This document shows, piece by piece, positions 26,036 to 34,804 of a stretch of 64,000 nt of DNA. Positions within the stretch are counted from its first letter, which is position 1. Each line of letters begins with the position of its first letter. The translations under genes and the position numbers were made by a program. Below the pieces are notes generated by a model. It worked only from the letters and a program-made list of their open reading frames with translations. It was not told the origin of the DNA and made no database searches. Source of the stretch: Actinomycetes bacterium (GTDB lineage: Bacteria; Actinomycetota; Acidimicrobiia; Acidimicrobiales; RAAP-2); contig JAJYVT010000002.1 in assembly GCA_021791845.1 (NCBI GenBank), positions 41,347-105,346 of the forward strand. The letters are read 5' to 3'.

Positions 26036-28339
26036 GTGGGCGGACCGGGGCTCGTCGGACGGGTGGGGCGCGACTGGCGCGCGTCGACGCCGTGGTGGCC
26101 GGAGCAGGCCGCGGCCCCGGACGGCGCGCCCAACGTGGCCCTGGTGGTGCTGGACGACGTCGGCTTCGCCCAGCTGGGGTGCTTCGGCGGGGACATCGAG
26201 ACGCCCGCCCTCGACCGGGTGGCGGCGGCCGGGGTCCGCCTGGCCAACTTCCGGGCCACCGCCCTGTGCTCTCCCACCCGCGCCTGCCTGCTCACGGGGC
26301 GCAACCAGCACCGCAGCGGGATGGGCCGCGTGGCGGAGCTTGCTGCCGGGTTCCCGGGCTACTGGGGGCGGCCGCCCCGCACCAACGGGTTCCTGTCGGA
26401 GATCCTGCGCGCCGCCGGCTATGCCACCTACGCCGTCGGCAAGTGGCACCTCACGCCCGAGGACGAGACCCACATGGGTGCCCGGCGCGACACCTGGCCG
26501 TTGGGCCGAGGCTTCGACCGGTGGTACGGGTTCCACGGGGGGGAGACGCACCAGTTCGTCCCGGCGCTCTACTGCGACAACCACTCGGTCCGGCCCCCGC
26601 GCCCGCTCGAGGACGGCTATCACCTGACCAGCGATCTCGCCGACCGGGCCATCGAGTTCGTGGGCGACCTGCGGGCCGTCGACCCGGCCCGGCCGTTCTT
26701 CCTCTACCTGGCACCGGGGGCGTGCCACTCGCCCCACCAGGCGCCGGCCGAGTGGATCGAGCACTATCGCGGCCGCTTCGACGCCGGGTGGGACGCGTGG
26801 CGCGCCGGCGCGCACGCCCGCCAGCTCGAGCTCGGCGTCCTTCCAGCCGGCACCCGGCTCTCCCCCCGACCGCCGTGGGTGGCGGCGTGGGACTCGCTCG
26901 CAGTCCGCCAGCGCGCCGTTGCCGCCCGCTTCATGGAGTGCTTCGCCGGCTTCCTCTCCCACGCGGACGCCGAGATCGGCCGGGTGCTCGCCTTCCTCGA
27001 GGAGCTGGGCGAGCTGGAACGGACCCTCGTCGTCGTGGTCTCCGACAACGGCGCCAGCGCCGAGGGAGGAGCGGAGGGGTCGATCAACGACGTGCGCCTC
27101 ACCAACCTGGACCCGGCCGGCGAGGAGGAGATGGCACGGCGGATCGAGGAGATCGGCGGGCCCGCGACCCACAACAACTACCCGTGGGGTTGGACCATGG
27201 CCGGGAACACCCCCTTCAAGCGTTGGAAGCGCGAGGTGCACCACGGCGGGGTGGCCACCCCGTGCATCGTGCGCTGGGACCCGCTCGCCGCCGCGGCCGG
27301 GGCGGTCCGCCACCAGTTCGTGCACGCCATCGACGTGCTGCCCACGGTGCTCGAGCTTGCCGGCGTCCCGCTGCCGACCGTGCTCGACCACGTGCCGCAG
27401 ACGCCGATCGACGGGACGAGCTTCGCCTACCTGCTGGGTCCGGACGGGGCGGGCGCACGGGAGCGCCACGACACGCAGTACTTCGAGACCTTCGGGTCCC
27501 GCGCCATCTACCACCGGGGGTGGAAGGCGGTGACGTTCCATCCCATCGGCCCGCTCTACGGCGACGGTCTGGACCCGAACGCGCCGTTCGATGACGACGT
27601 GTGGGAGCTGTACCACGTCGCGGCGGACCTGGCCGAGGTGGACGACCTCGCCGCCGAGGAGCCCGACCGCCTGGCGAGGCTGGTCGAGCTGTGGTGGCGC
27701 GAAGCGGAGCGCAACCAGGTGCTGCCGCTCGACAACCGCGTGCTGTGGTCGATCGTGCACCCGCGCCCGTCCCGCCTCGTGCCCCGGGACGTCGTCCGGT
27801 TCTTCCCCGGGGGGGCGCCGGTGCCCGAACGGGTGGCGGTGGACGTGCGCCGCCGGTCCCACCGGCTGCACGCCGTGGTCGAGGTGGTGGGTGGGGAACC
27901 CGCCGAGGGCGTGCTCCTGGCCCTCGGGTCCGCCCTCGGGGGGTGGTCCTTCCACGTGCTCGCAGGCCGGCTCCGCTACGTCTACAACCTCTACGGCAAG
28001 GAGCGCACGACGGTGATCGCCGATCGCGCGCTCCCGCCCGGGCGCCACGAGGTCTGGGCGGACGTGGCGGTGGACCAGGCGGGCGAGGGAGCCGTGGTGA
28101 CCCTCGCCTGCGACGGCGAACCGGTCGGGGCGGGCGCCGTCAGCCGGGTGGCACCGGCCGAGTCGAACGGGCTGGGCGTGGGCCTGACGTGCGGGAGCGA
28201 GTGGGGACCGGCCGTGGGGGACGGCTACCGGGCCCCGTTCCCGTTCAGCGGGCGGATCCTCGAGGCCACCGTGGAGGCGCGCGGCCAGGCGCGCCCGGAC
28301 CCGCTCGCCGCCCTCGCCGCGGTGCTGGCCGAACAGTGA
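26036..28339 (+). CDS. arylsulfatase (formylglycine-dependent)
   Basis: The 767-residue protein has the sulfatase signature CSPTRACLLTGR with Cys78 as the residue converted to formylglycine. It also has VVLDDVGFAQLG for metal binding, VGKWHLTPEDE, and VVSDNGASAEGG. Length and layout resemble actinobacterial AtsA-type enzymes, with an extra beta-rich C-terminal domain from about 600. No signal peptide is visible, so it probably acts in the cytoplasm. It starts at GTG after GGGAGG. EgtB next door shares the fold of the formylglycine-generating enzyme but is not that enzyme, so the activator must be encoded elsewhere. Confidence 0.92.
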   Translation: MGGPGLVGRVGRDWRASTPWWPEQAAAPDGAPNVALVVLDDVGFAQLGCFGGDIETPALDRVAAAGVRLANFRATALCSPTRACLLTGRNQHRSGMGRVAELAAGFPGYWGRPPRTNGFLSEILRAAGYATYAVGKWHLTPEDETHMGARRDTWPLGRGFDRWYGFHGGETHQFVPALYCDNHSVRPPRPLEDGYHLTSDLADRAIEFVGDLRAVDPARPFFLYLAPGACHSPHQAPAEWIEHYRGRFDAGWDAWRAGAHARQLELGVLPAGTRLSPRPPWVAAWDSLAVRQRAVAARFMECFAGFLSHADAEIGRVLAFLEELGELERTLVVVVSDNGASAEGGAEGSINDVRLTNLDPAGEEEMARRIEEIGGPATHNNYPWGWTMAGNTPFKRWKREVHHGGVATPCIVRWDPLAAAAGAVRHQFVHAIDVLPTVLELAGVPLPTVLDHVPQTPIDGTSFAYLLGPDGAGARERHDTQYFETFGSRAIYHRGWKAVTFHPIGPLYGDGLDPNAPFDDDVWELYHVAADLAEVDDLAAEEPDRLARLVELWWREAERNQVLPLDNRVLWSIVHPRPSRLVPRDVVRFFPGGAPVPERVAVDVRRRSHRLHAVVEVVGGEPAEGVLLALGSALGGWSFHVLAGRLRYVYNLYGKERTTVIADRALPPGRHEVWADVAVDQAGEGAVVTLACDGEPVGAGAVSRVAPAESNGLGVGLTCGSEWGPAVGDGYRAPFPFSGRILEATVEARGQARPDPLAALAAVLAEQ

Positions 28340-28370
28340 CGGCGGGCCGTCTCCGTCGCCACCGGCGCGC

Positions 28371-29300
28371 TCAGGAGAGCACCCGGCGGCGGAAGTTGCG
28401 GAGCCCCAGGGCGAGGAACAGCGCCAGGAAGGCCGCCATCACCGGGTAGACGACGTAGAGGTGCATGTGCGAGGCGCTGGTGAAGGCGGCGCGCATGCCC
28501 TCGTTCACGTAGATGAGGGGGTTCACGAGCACGACCGTCTGGAGCCAGTGCCACGGACCGAGCCTGACGGGCGCCAGCCGGGTCCACTGGTAGTAGGTGC
28601 CGCCGAGGAACGTGATCGGGAGCACGACGAACCCGAACATCAGGCCGATGTTGCGGGGCTCGAACGAGGTCCCGAGCAAGAGACCGAGGGACGTCATGGT
28701 GACGCACGCCAGCGGCACCAGCGTGCAGATGACCCACCAGTGAAGGTCCAGGTGGGCCTGCACGCCGGCGGCGTGCACCACCGAGGCGATCGGCAGCACG
28801 ATGGCGGCGGAGATGAGCCCCTGGACGGCGCCCGAGAGCACCTTGGACAACGCGACCAGCCAGATCGGGCAGGGAGCCTGCACCCGGTCCTCGATCTCCC
28901 GGGTGAACCCGAACTCCTGGGCCATCTGGAGGGCGACGGCCTGCACGCCCTGGAACATGATCGAGATCCCCACCACTCCGGGCACGAGCACGGTGGCGAA
29001 GTCCGACTCGCCGGTGGCGCTGCCGCCGCCGCCGATCCCCTGGCCGATCTTCGGGAACACGTAGAGGAACACGAAGCAGAGCAGGAACGGCTGGACGAGC
29101 GTGCGGATGGCGAACTCCCAGAAGTTCTTGCGCAGGACCACCAGGTCTCGGAGGATCAAGGCGCCGAGTGCGGCTCGGCTCGAGGCGAGCGCGGTCCGGG
29201 TCACGCCCCCGCCGGCGGGCGCCGCCGCAGCCGGACCGCCACCGGGCGGCTGGGTGCGTGACTCAACCGGCTCGGTCGATTGCACCGACTCGAGCGACAT
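28371..29300 (-). CDS. ABC-2 type exporter permease (DrrB-like)
   Basis: The 309-residue protein has a Pro/Gly-rich cytoplasmic N-terminus of about 35 residues and six membrane helices. The typical ABC-2 features are LRDLVVLRKNFWEFAIRTLV before helix 1, FGFTREIEDRVQAP, and GTYYQW near helix 5. It forms the membrane part of a drug or lipid exporter with the ATPase encoded just upstream; the stop and start share one base (TGATG). The daunorubicin-resistance (DrrAB) group is the closest match. The exported compound is unknown. Confidence 0.88.
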   Translation of the reverse strand: MSLESVQSTEPVESRTQPPGGGPAAAAPAGGGVTRTALASSRAALGALILRDLVVLRKNFWEFAIRTLVQPFLLCFVFLYVFPKIGQGIGGGGSATGESDFATVLVPGVVGISIMFQGVQAVALQMAQEFGFTREIEDRVQAPCPIWLVALSKVLSGAVQGLISAAIVLPIASVVHAAGVQAHLDLHWWVICTLVPLACVTMTSLGLLLGTSFEPRNIGLMFGFVVLPITFLGGTYYQWTRLAPVRLGPWHWLQTVVLVNPLIYVNEGMRAAFTSASHMHLYVVYPVMAAFLALFLALGLRNFRRRVLS

Positions 29301-30343
29301 CAGTCCCGCAGCTCCTTGCCGGTGAGGGAGATGAAGACGGTCTCGAGGCTGGGCTCGGCAACGGAGACGTCGAGCACGTCGTAGCCGCCGCGCTCCGCTT
29401 CGGCGATGACCCGGGGTAGCAGCCGGTCGCGGCCCTGGACATGGAGCTCGACCCAGCCGTCGTCGGCGCGGCGCGTCCGGGTCACGCCCTCCACGGTGCG
29501 TCCGAGGTGCTCGGCGAGGCGGTCCCGGTCTCCGGCGGCGTGCACGCGGACGATCGTGTCGGCCCCAAGGCTGCGCTTCAGCTCCGCCGGGGTGCCCAGC
29601 GCCAGGATGTGGCCGTGGTCCATGATCGCCACCCGCCGGCAGAGCTGGTCCGCCTCCTCCATGTAGTGCGTGGTGAGCAGGATGGTCTGGCCCGCGCCGT
29701 TGAGCTCCCGGAGGATGTCCCACAGCACGAGCCGGCTCTGGGGGTCGAGGCCGGCCGTCGGCTCGTCGAGGAAGAGGACGGCCGGGCGGTGGAACATGGC
29801 CCGGGCCACCATGAGCCGCTGCGCCATGCCCCCGCTCAGTGCGTAGACGGAGGCCTTGGCCCACTTGGTCAGCTGGAACTGGGCCAGCAACCGGTCGGAC
29901 TCCTCCCGGGACGCCCGGGCACCCATGCCGAAGAGGCGACCGTGGAAGTAGAGGTTCTCCCACACGGTGAGCTGGCGGTCCAGCGTGTTCTGCTGGCTCA
30001 CGATCCCGAGGATCTGCTTCGCCCGCGTCGGGTGGGCGACCACGTCGATGCCGCCGACGAACGCCTGCCCCGACGTCGGGACGACCCGGGTGGTCAGCAT
30101 GCCGGCGGTGGTCGTCTTGCCCGCGCCGTTGGGCCCGAGGAGCCCGAAGATCTCACCGGTGCCGACCGTGAGGTCGAGCGCGTCGACCGCCCGGAAGTCG
30201 GCGCCGGCGTAGACCTTCGTCAACGCGATCGTGCGGATCGCGGCGCCGCCCGCCAGCGCGTCGGCGGAGCCGGCCAGCGGACCGTCGGCGGAGCCGGCCA
30301 GCGGACCGTCGGCGGAGCCGGCCAGCGGCGCGGTGGTCGTCAT
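29300..30343 (-). CDS. ABC exporter ATPase (DrrA-like)
   Basis: The 347-residue ATPase has Walker [15 protein letters not shown], the Q-loop in IVSQQNTLD, signature [15 protein letters not shown], Walker [13 protein letters not shown] and switch [11 protein letters not shown]. The C-terminal extension of about 90 residues is that of the DrrA group. The first 35 residues hold three copies of PLAGSADG from a 24-bp DNA repeat, not normally seen in this family. It pairs with the permease downstream. Confidence 0.93.
   Translation of the reverse strand: MTTTAPLAGSADGPLAGSADGPLAGSADALAGGAAIRTIALTKVYAGADFRAVDALDLTVGTGEIFGLLGPNGAGKTTTAGMLTTRVVPTSGQAFVGGIDVVAHPTRAKQILGIVSQQNTLDRQLTVWENLYFHGRLFGMGARASREESDRLLAQFQLTKWAKASVYALSGGMAQRLMVARAMFHRPAVLFLDEPTAGLDPQSRLVLWDILRELNGAGQTILLTTHYMEEADQLCRRVAIMDHGHILALGTPAELKRSLGADTIVRVHAAGDRDRLAEHLGRTVEGVTRTRRADDGWVELHVQGRDRLLPRVIAEAERGGYDVLDVSVAEPSLETVFISLTGKELRD
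30261..30328 (+). repeat. 24-bp repeat in the N-terminal coding region of the ABC ATPase
   Basis: Nearly three copies of a 24-bp unit beginning TCGGCGGAGCCGGCCAGCGG start at 30261, 30285 and 30309. They encode an eight-residue repeat ahead of the conserved ATPase domain. Confidence 0.88.
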
Positions 30344-30442
30344 GAAGCCGCGAGCCTATCCCCGGGGTCCCCTCCGGCCGGGGCCGCGAAGGCCCCGTCG
30401 GGAGCACGCCGTCGGCGGCGGGGGACCGGTAGGGTGGGACCG

Positions 30443-31105
30443 ATGGGCATCGTCGGCAGCCGGAAGACGCAGATGGTCACTCCGGAGGGCGCCCTGCCCG
30501 GCCGGCCCACGCCGCTGCCGCTGCCCGAGCGCCACCTCGTGCTCGGGACGCCGCTCGCCCCCCCGTACCCTGACGGTCTCGAACGAGCCCTGTTCGCCAT
30601 GGGGTGCTTCTGGGGCGCCGAGCGGCTGTTCTGGCAGACGGACGGCGTGTGGACGACGGCCGCCGGTTACAGCGGCGGGTACACCCCGAACCCCACCTAC
30701 GAGGAGGTCTGCTCCGGGCTGACCGGCCACGCAGAGACCGTGCTCTGCGTGTTCGACCCCGCGATCGTGCCCTACGGGTCGCTCGTGCGGCGCTTCTTCG
30801 AGGGCCACGACCCGACCCAGGGCATGCGGCAGGGCAACGACGTGGGCACCCAGTACCGCTCGGCCGTCTTCACGACGTCGGAGGCGCAACTTCGGGTGGC
30901 CCAGGAGACGGCACGGCGCTACGAGGAGGAGCTGCGAGCGGCCGGGTACGGCGCACTCTCGACCGAGGTCCTCCCGGCCGGGCCGTTCTACTTCGCAGAG
31001 GGGTACCACCAGCAGTACCTGGCGGCCAACCCCAATGGCTACTGCGGCTTGGGTGGGACGGGCGTCTCGTGCCCCGTCGGCGTCGGCGGCGCCGCGACCC
31101 CGTAG
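30443..31105 (+). CDS. msrA: peptide methionine sulfoxide reductase A
   Basis: The 220-residue enzyme has the MsrA active site [13 protein letters not shown] with the catalytic cysteine near residue 54. It continues with [27 protein letters not shown] and the C-terminal cysteine pair region [12 protein letters not shown] for recycling. It reduces methionine-S-sulfoxide in oxidised proteins. TAGGGT (30430-30435) ends 7 bases before the ATG and no ribosome-binding site is seen, so the transcript is probably leaderless. It is divergent from the ABC exporter genes. Confidence 0.95.
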   Translation: MGIVGSRKTQMVTPEGALPGRPTPLPLPERHLVLGTPLAPPYPDGLERALFAMGCFWGAERLFWQTDGVWTTAAGYSGGYTPNPTYEEVCSGLTGHAETVLCVFDPAIVPYGSLVRRFFEGHDPTQGMRQGNDVGTQYRSAVFTTSEAQLRVAQETARRYEEELRAAGYGALSTEVLPAGPFYFAEGYHQQYLAANPNGYCGLGGTGVSCPVGVGGAATP

Positions 31106-31154
31106 CTGCCGACCGGGTGCCGCCCGGCGGGCCACGATCACCGAGGAGGGGCCG

Positions 31155-31457
31155 ATGAGCGACGTGACGGGACCGCTCGGCGCAGGGTCGGACGAACAAC
31201 CACCCGCGCCGCGCCGCTGGCACCGGGACGTTGGGGTGGCGGTGACGGGCGCCCTCGCCGTCCTGCTCGTCTGGTTTGCCGTGGCCAACCTCCAGGGGGT
31301 CCGCATCCAGTTCTGGGTGACGTCGGCCACCGCACCCCTGATCGTGGTGATCGCCATCTCCGGGTTCCTCGGTGCGGCGGTGGCGGGTCTGCTGGGCCGG
31401 GCGGCCCGCCGTCGGCGTCGGCCGGTCGACGGGGAGCCCGGCGGGGGGGGCGTGTGA
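31155..31457 (+). CDS. LapA-domain (DUF1049) membrane protein
   Basis: The 100-residue protein has a cytoplasmic N-terminus, a helix at about 26-46, a short loop NLQGVRIQFWVTSAT, a second helix at about 58-80, and an Arg-rich tail. NLQGVRIQFW is the usual DUF1049 signature. LapA proteins take part in envelope assembly in Gram-negatives; in actinomycetes the role is unknown. GAGGAGGGG precedes the ATG, 49 bases after msrA. Confidence 0.85.
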   Translation: MSDVTGPLGAGSDEQPPAPRRWHRDVGVAVTGALAVLLVWFAVANLQGVRIQFWVTSATAPLIVVIAISGFLGAAVAGLLGRAARRRRRPVDGEPGGGGV

Positions 31458-31588
31458 CCGGTGCGTGGAACGGCCCCCGGCGGACCCTCGGACCGGGGAG
31501 CGGCCGCGGCGTGGGCCGCGCCGCCCGGCCCCGGACACCCCGGCGCAGAGCCCCGGGCGGGCGAGGCGTCTCGGTGCACGAGCAGACC

Positions 31589-31594
31589 TAGACT
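31589..31594 (+). promoter_or_regulatory. possible -10 element for the DUF3040 gene
   Basis: TAGACT lies in the 253-bp gap before the DUF3040 gene. No clear -35 element is present. A start near 31601 would give a leader of about 110 bases. Nothing else was recognised in this gap. Confidence 0.3.
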
Positions 31595-31710
31595 CTTTCG
31601 CACGAGCGACGGATTGCGCGATCATGGGCGCCGGATGCGGCGGCGCAGGCGGCCAAGGAGGTCCTTCAGCGTGCACGGGCCGCAAGGCAACGTCGAGGAG
31701 GGATGGGTCG

Positions 31711-32103
31711 GTGCCGCTCTCTGAGCACGAGCAGCGGATCCTGGCCGAGCTGGAGGAGTCGCTGGTCCGGGAGGACCCGCGGTTCGCCGAGCGCGTGCGG
31801 TCGAGGACCGTGTACCGCCACGCCGGCCGGCAGTGCAAGTGGTCGGCGCTCACCTTCGTGGTGGGGCTCGCCGTGCTCGTCGCCTTCTACTCGCACTCGG
31901 TGCTCGCCGGCCTGGCGGGGGTGGGGATCATGTTCGGCTCGGCCGTGGTGTTCGAGCGCAACCTCCGGCGGCTCGGCAAGGCTGGCTGGCACGACCTGTC
32001 GGCGCGCCATCGTCACGAGGGGGAGCAGCCGGCCGGGCTCGAGCACGCCGTGCACGGCACGCGGGAGTGGCTCCGGACGCACCTCTTCCGGCGCGAGCAC
32101 TGA
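31711..32103 (+). CDS. DUF3040 membrane protein
   Basis: The 130-residue protein begins MPLSEHEQRILAELEESL and DPRFAERVRS, the DUF3040 signature, then has two hydrophobic helices at about 46-64 and 67-86. DUF3040 genes are common in actinomycetes and often lie upstream of the division cluster, as here. The function is unknown. It starts at GTG; GAGGAGGG lies upstream. Its stop TGA overlaps a CTG that may start the ROK kinase. Confidence 0.87.
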   Translation: MPLSEHEQRILAELEESLVREDPRFAERVRSRTVYRHAGRQCKWSALTFVVGLAVLVAFYSHSVLAGLAGVGIMFGSAVVFERNLRRLGKAGWHDLSARHRHEGEQPAGLEHAVHGTREWLRTHLFRREH

Positions 32104-33038
32104 CCGCGGCAACACCCCTGAGCGCGCCGCTCGTCCTGGCCGTCGACATCGGCGGCACCAAGCTCGCCGCCGGCCTCGTCGACCGGACCGGCGCCCTGCT
32201 CGCCCCGGCACTGGCCCCGACGCCGGCGGGTGCGCGCGCCGAGGAGCTCTGGGAGGCCCTGGCCGCGGTGGTCCGGGCGGCGAGTGCCGCAGCGCCGAAG
32301 CACGCGGCCGTGGTGGCGTGCGGCGTCGGCTCCGGCGGCCCGATGGAGCCCGGTGGGGAAGCCGTCTCTCCGTTGAACATCCCAGGATGGCGGGGGTTCC
32401 CCCTCCGGGCCCGCCTGGCCGAGCTGACCGGGGTCCCGACCTTCGTCGACAACGACGCCAAGGCGCTGGCGCTGGCCGAGGGGTGGCGGGGTGCCGCGGT
32501 GGGCAGGTCGGACTACATCGCCATGGTCGTCTCGACGGGCGTCGGCGGCGGCATCGTCCTGGACGGCCGGCTCCTGGAGGGGCGGCTCGGCAACGCCGGT
32601 CACATCGGGCACGTGGTGGTCGAGCCCGACGGCCGCCCGTGCGCATGCGGCGGCCGGGGGTGCCTGGAGGCGGAGGCGTCGGGCATGTCGATCGCCGCCG
32701 CCACGGGCCGTCCGGCGGCCACAGCCCCCCCAGCCGTCGTCGATCGCGCCGGGATGCTCGTCGGCCGGGCCGTGGCCTCCGTCGCCTCGCTCCTGGACCT
32801 CGATCTTGCCGTCGTCGCCGGCTCCGTTGCCTTGGGCTACGGCAACGCCTTCTTTGCCGCCGCGCAAGGGGAGCTCGCCGCCCGCGCCCGGCTGTCCTTC
32901 TCGCGCCGGGCGCGGATCGTGCCCGCCGGGCTCGGCTCGCAGGGACCGCTCCTCGGCGCCGGGGCGGTCGGCTGGCGGGGCCTTGGCGCCACCTGCGGGG
33001 TCACAGGGTCGAAGGCCGCACCGGCGGCGCGGCGATGA
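32100..33038 (+). CDS. ROK-family sugar kinase (glucokinase-like)
   Basis: The roughly 312-residue protein has the phosphate-binding motif LAVDIGGTK at the start, VDNDAKALALAEGW with the catalytic Asp, GNAGHIGHVVV, and the ROK zinc signature CACGGRGCLEAEASG. It phosphorylates a hexose, most likely glucose. There is no ATG near the start. The choice is CTG at 32100 in a CTGA overlap with the previous stop, or GTG at 32067 (37-base overlap). Neither has a ribosome-binding site. The stop overlaps the next gene (ATGA). Confidence 0.87.
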   Translation: MTAATPLSAPLVLAVDIGGTKLAAGLVDRTGALLAPALAPTPAGARAEELWEALAAVVRAASAAAPKHAAVVACGVGSGGPMEPGGEAVSPLNIPGWRGFPLRARLAELTGVPTFVDNDAKALALAEGWRGAAVGRSDYIAMVVSTGVGGGIVLDGRLLEGRLGNAGHIGHVVVEPDGRPCACGGRGCLEAEASGMSIAAATGRPAATAPPAVVDRAGMLVGRAVASVASLLDLDLAVVAGSVALGYGNAFFAAAQGELAARARLSFSRRARIVPAGLGSQGPLLGAGAVGWRGLGATCGVTGSKAAPAARR

Positions 33039-33307
33039 GGCGGCTCCGTGCACTGGCCCACGTGGGACCGGCCCTCGCCGGGAGGCCCGACCTGTGGCCC
33101 GTGGCCGCCGTGATGGCGGCGCGGCTCGCGCCGCAGCGGTGGTGGCGCCGCTGGCCCCCGCTGCCCGTTCCGGACGCGTCGTACTGGCGCTTCCGGATGA
33201 CGACCGCCTACGGCGGCTCGGGCGACGCCACGCCGGCCGGCAAGGACGTGGTCGAGTACCTCGAGTGGTGCCGTGAAACGCACCGTGCGAGCGGCCGGCT
33301 CCGGTAG
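33035..33307 (+). CDS. small conserved-looking hypothetical protein
   Basis: The 90-residue basic protein starts at an ATGA overlap with the ROK kinase stop. It is rich in Arg and Trp (LAPQRWWRRWPPLPVPDASYWRFR) and ends with KDVVEYLEWCRETHR. It has no clear membrane helix. I cannot assign a function; its place in the operon supports translation. The HNH gene starts 9-12 bases later with its own promoter. Confidence 0.65.
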   Translation: MRRLRALAHVGPALAGRPDLWPVAAVMAARLAPQRWWRRWPPLPVPDASYWRFRMTTAYGGSGDATPAGKDVVEYLEWCRETHRASGRLR

Positions 33308-33316
33308 CCTCTGTCC

Positions 33317-33826
33317 GTGATGGAGCGGGTTCTCCTGCTCAATGCGACGTACGAGCCGCTGGCGCTGGTCACCGATCGTCGCGCCGTCGTCCTCATCCTC
33401 GCCGGCCGGGCCGAAGCCGTCGCCGTCCGTCCGGACGCACCGGTCTTCCGGTCGGCGCAGCTCAACGTCGAGGTCCCCTCGATCGTCCGGCTCTCCCGCA
33501 TGGTGCGGATCCCGCGCTGGGCTCGGACGCCGCCGTTGACCCGGCGGGCGGTGCTGCGACGCGACGGCGGCACGTGCGCCTACTGCTCGCAGGCCGCCGA
33601 CACCGTCGACCACGTCGTCCCCCGGAGCCGCGGCGGCCGCCACGAGTGGACCAACGTGGTCGCCTCCTGCAAGCAGGACAACCTCTTCAAGGGCGACCAG
33701 CTGCTGTCCGAGCTCGGCTGGACCCTGCCGTTCACGCCGTGGGCGCCGGACGGGCACCTGTGGCGGCTCCGGCACCTGGCCGAGATCGACCCCTTGTGGG
33801 AGCCCTACCTGGCGGCGGCGTCCTGA
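33317..33826 (+). CDS. HNH endonuclease-domain protein
   Basis: The 169-residue protein begins with ERVLLLNATYEPLALVTDRRAVVLIL, typical of a widespread actinobacterial/cyanobacterial HNH group, followed by the zinc-HNH motif CAYCSQAADTVDHVVPRSRGG and later cysteine/asparagine residues (SCKQDN). It is a probable DNA nuclease of unknown role. TAGCCT (33305-33310) ends 6 bases before a GTG at 33317 and 9 before the next ATG, so a leaderless start at GTG is likely. Confidence 0.88.
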   Translation: MMERVLLLNATYEPLALVTDRRAVVLILAGRAEAVAVRPDAPVFRSAQLNVEVPSIVRLSRMVRIPRWARTPPLTRRAVLRRDGGTCAYCSQAADTVDHVVPRSRGGRHEWTNVVASCKQDNLFKGDQLLSELGWTLPFTPWAPDGHLWRLRHLAEIDPLWEPYLAAAS

Positions 33827-34509
33827 GCGTCGGGGCCGCCGGGCTTGCCGCCTGGTTCGACGTCGACGCCTTCCGCTCCGCCGGTCGGCGCGTGGTCCTG
33901 CGCTCCGTCACCCGGCCCGTCCTCGTGCTCGGCAGCACCCAGGACGCGGCGGTCGCCGACCCGTCTCGGCTCGGAGCTGCTGGCGTGACGCTGGTCCGGC
34001 GCAGGAGCGGCGGCGGGGCGGTCCTTCTCCTGCCCGACGCCCAGTGCTGGGTCGACGTGTGGGTGCCTCGGGACGACCCGTTGTGGTCGCCCGAGCCGCG
34101 TCGATCGGCCGAGCGGGTGGGGGAGTGGTGGGCGGCGTCGCTGCCGGCGGGGGTCGGCCCCGGCCCGGTGCACGTCCACCGCGGGCCGATGATGGCCGGA
34201 CCGGCCGGACACCTCGTCTGCTTTGCCGGCGTCGGGGCGGGGGAGGTGCTCGTCGGCGGGCGCAAGCTCGTCGGGCTCGCCCAGTGGCGCAGCCGGGAGG
34301 GTGCGCTGGTCCACGGCTGCGCCTATCGGTCCTGGGACCCGGACGCCGTCGCCGCCCTGCTCGCCGGGGGCGACGACGGGGTCCGGCTCGCGCGCGACCT
34401 CGCCGGCCGGGCCGTGGGCCTCGAGGAGGTGGGGGCATGGGGATGGACCGTCGACGCCTTGCTCGCCGCCCTGCCGGACCCGGCGTCCTGGGAGGTCGTC
34501 CGCTCCTGA
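33823..34509 (+). CDS. lipoate-protein ligase/BPL_LplA_LipB-domain protein
   Basis: The protein is about 228 residues. VLVLGSTQDAAV, LVRRRSGGGAVLL and GRKLVGLAQWRSREGALVHG follow the LplA pattern, including the RRxSGGGAV lipoyl-AMP loop and the lysine in the RKLVG segment. It may attach lipoate or octanoate to carrier proteins, but it is short and divergent. No ATG is available at the beginning: CTG at 33823 (CTGA overlap with the HNH stop) or GTG at 33796 (31-base overlap) are the options. Confidence 0.8.
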   Translation: MSVGAAGLAAWFDVDAFRSAGRRVVLRSVTRPVLVLGSTQDAAVADPSRLGAAGVTLVRRRSGGGAVLLLPDAQCWVDVWVPRDDPLWSPEPRRSAERVGEWWAASLPAGVGPGPVHVHRGPMMAGPAGHLVCFAGVGAGEVLVGGRKLVGLAQWRSREGALVHGCAYRSWDPDAVAALLAGGDDGVRLARDLAGRAVGLEEVGAWGWTVDALLAALPDPASWEVVRS

Positions 34510-34514
34510 CCGCC

Positions 34515-34545
34515 GGCGCGGCAGCGTCCAAGCGGTAGCCGCGCC
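34515..34545 (+). terminator. hairpin after the lipoate-ligase-like gene
   Basis: GGCGCGGC (34515-34522) pairs perfectly with GCCGCGCC (34538-34545) around a 15-base loop, 6 bases after the stop. It likely isolates the division cluster from upstream transcription. Confidence 0.5.
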
Positions 34546-34583
34546 GCCGGTTCGCCCGCACCGGCGCCCCCGCCCGCCCCGGC

Positions 34584-34640
34584 GACCCCCGGCGCGCTCC
34601 GCCGACCCCCGGCGCGCTCCGCCGACCGCCGGCGCTCTCC
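34584..34640 (+). repeat. 20-bp tandem repeat upstream of mraZ
   Basis: Almost three copies of a GACCCCCGGCGCGCTCCGCC unit start at 34584, 34604 and 34624 (the last diverged). It is not coding and lies before the mraZ promoter. Confidence 0.8.
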
Positions 34641-34701
34641 CCGCTCGCACCCGGCCTGCGGTGTGTGGGGCGCGCCGTGGCCTCCAAGTGGTGCCGTGCT
34701 G

Positions 34702-34730
34702 TTGACCAGTGGTGTGAGGGGGCGTAAAGT
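34702..34730 (+). promoter_or_regulatory. mraZ promoter of the division cluster
   Basis: TTGACC (34702-34707), a 17-bp spacer and TAAAGT (34725-34730) make a near-ideal sigma70-type promoter. Transcription would start near 34737 and lead into mraZ. The -35 is the same hexamer as in the ftsZ promoter. Confidence 0.8.
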
Positions 34731-34752
34731 GGCGCGAAGTGGTTGGAAGTGG
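34727..34752 (+). promoter_or_regulatory. MraZ-binding repeats
   Basis: AAGTGG occurs at 34727, 34737 and 34747, an exact 10-bp period. This matches MraZ operators, which are three short TGG-containing repeats separated by 5 bp. They overlap the -10 element and the expected start site, so MraZ would repress its own operon. Two more AGTGG copies (34687, 34708) lie upstream out of phase. Confidence 0.82.
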
Positions 34753-34804
34753 AGCACAGGGCACGGCCTGAGGAGTGTCGTGAACGGGGATAGGGACGAG
34801 GCCG

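Noticed and set aside
24422..28048. A 1208-codon frame on the minus strand starting inside the sulfatase gene
   Set aside because: Only the last 434 codons (egtB) look like protein. The rest is antisense to the sulfatase and crosses the minisatellite.
34686..34712. Two more AGTGG copies as additional MraZ boxes
   Set aside because: They are 21 and 19 bp from their neighbours and not in the 10-bp phase of the three core boxes.
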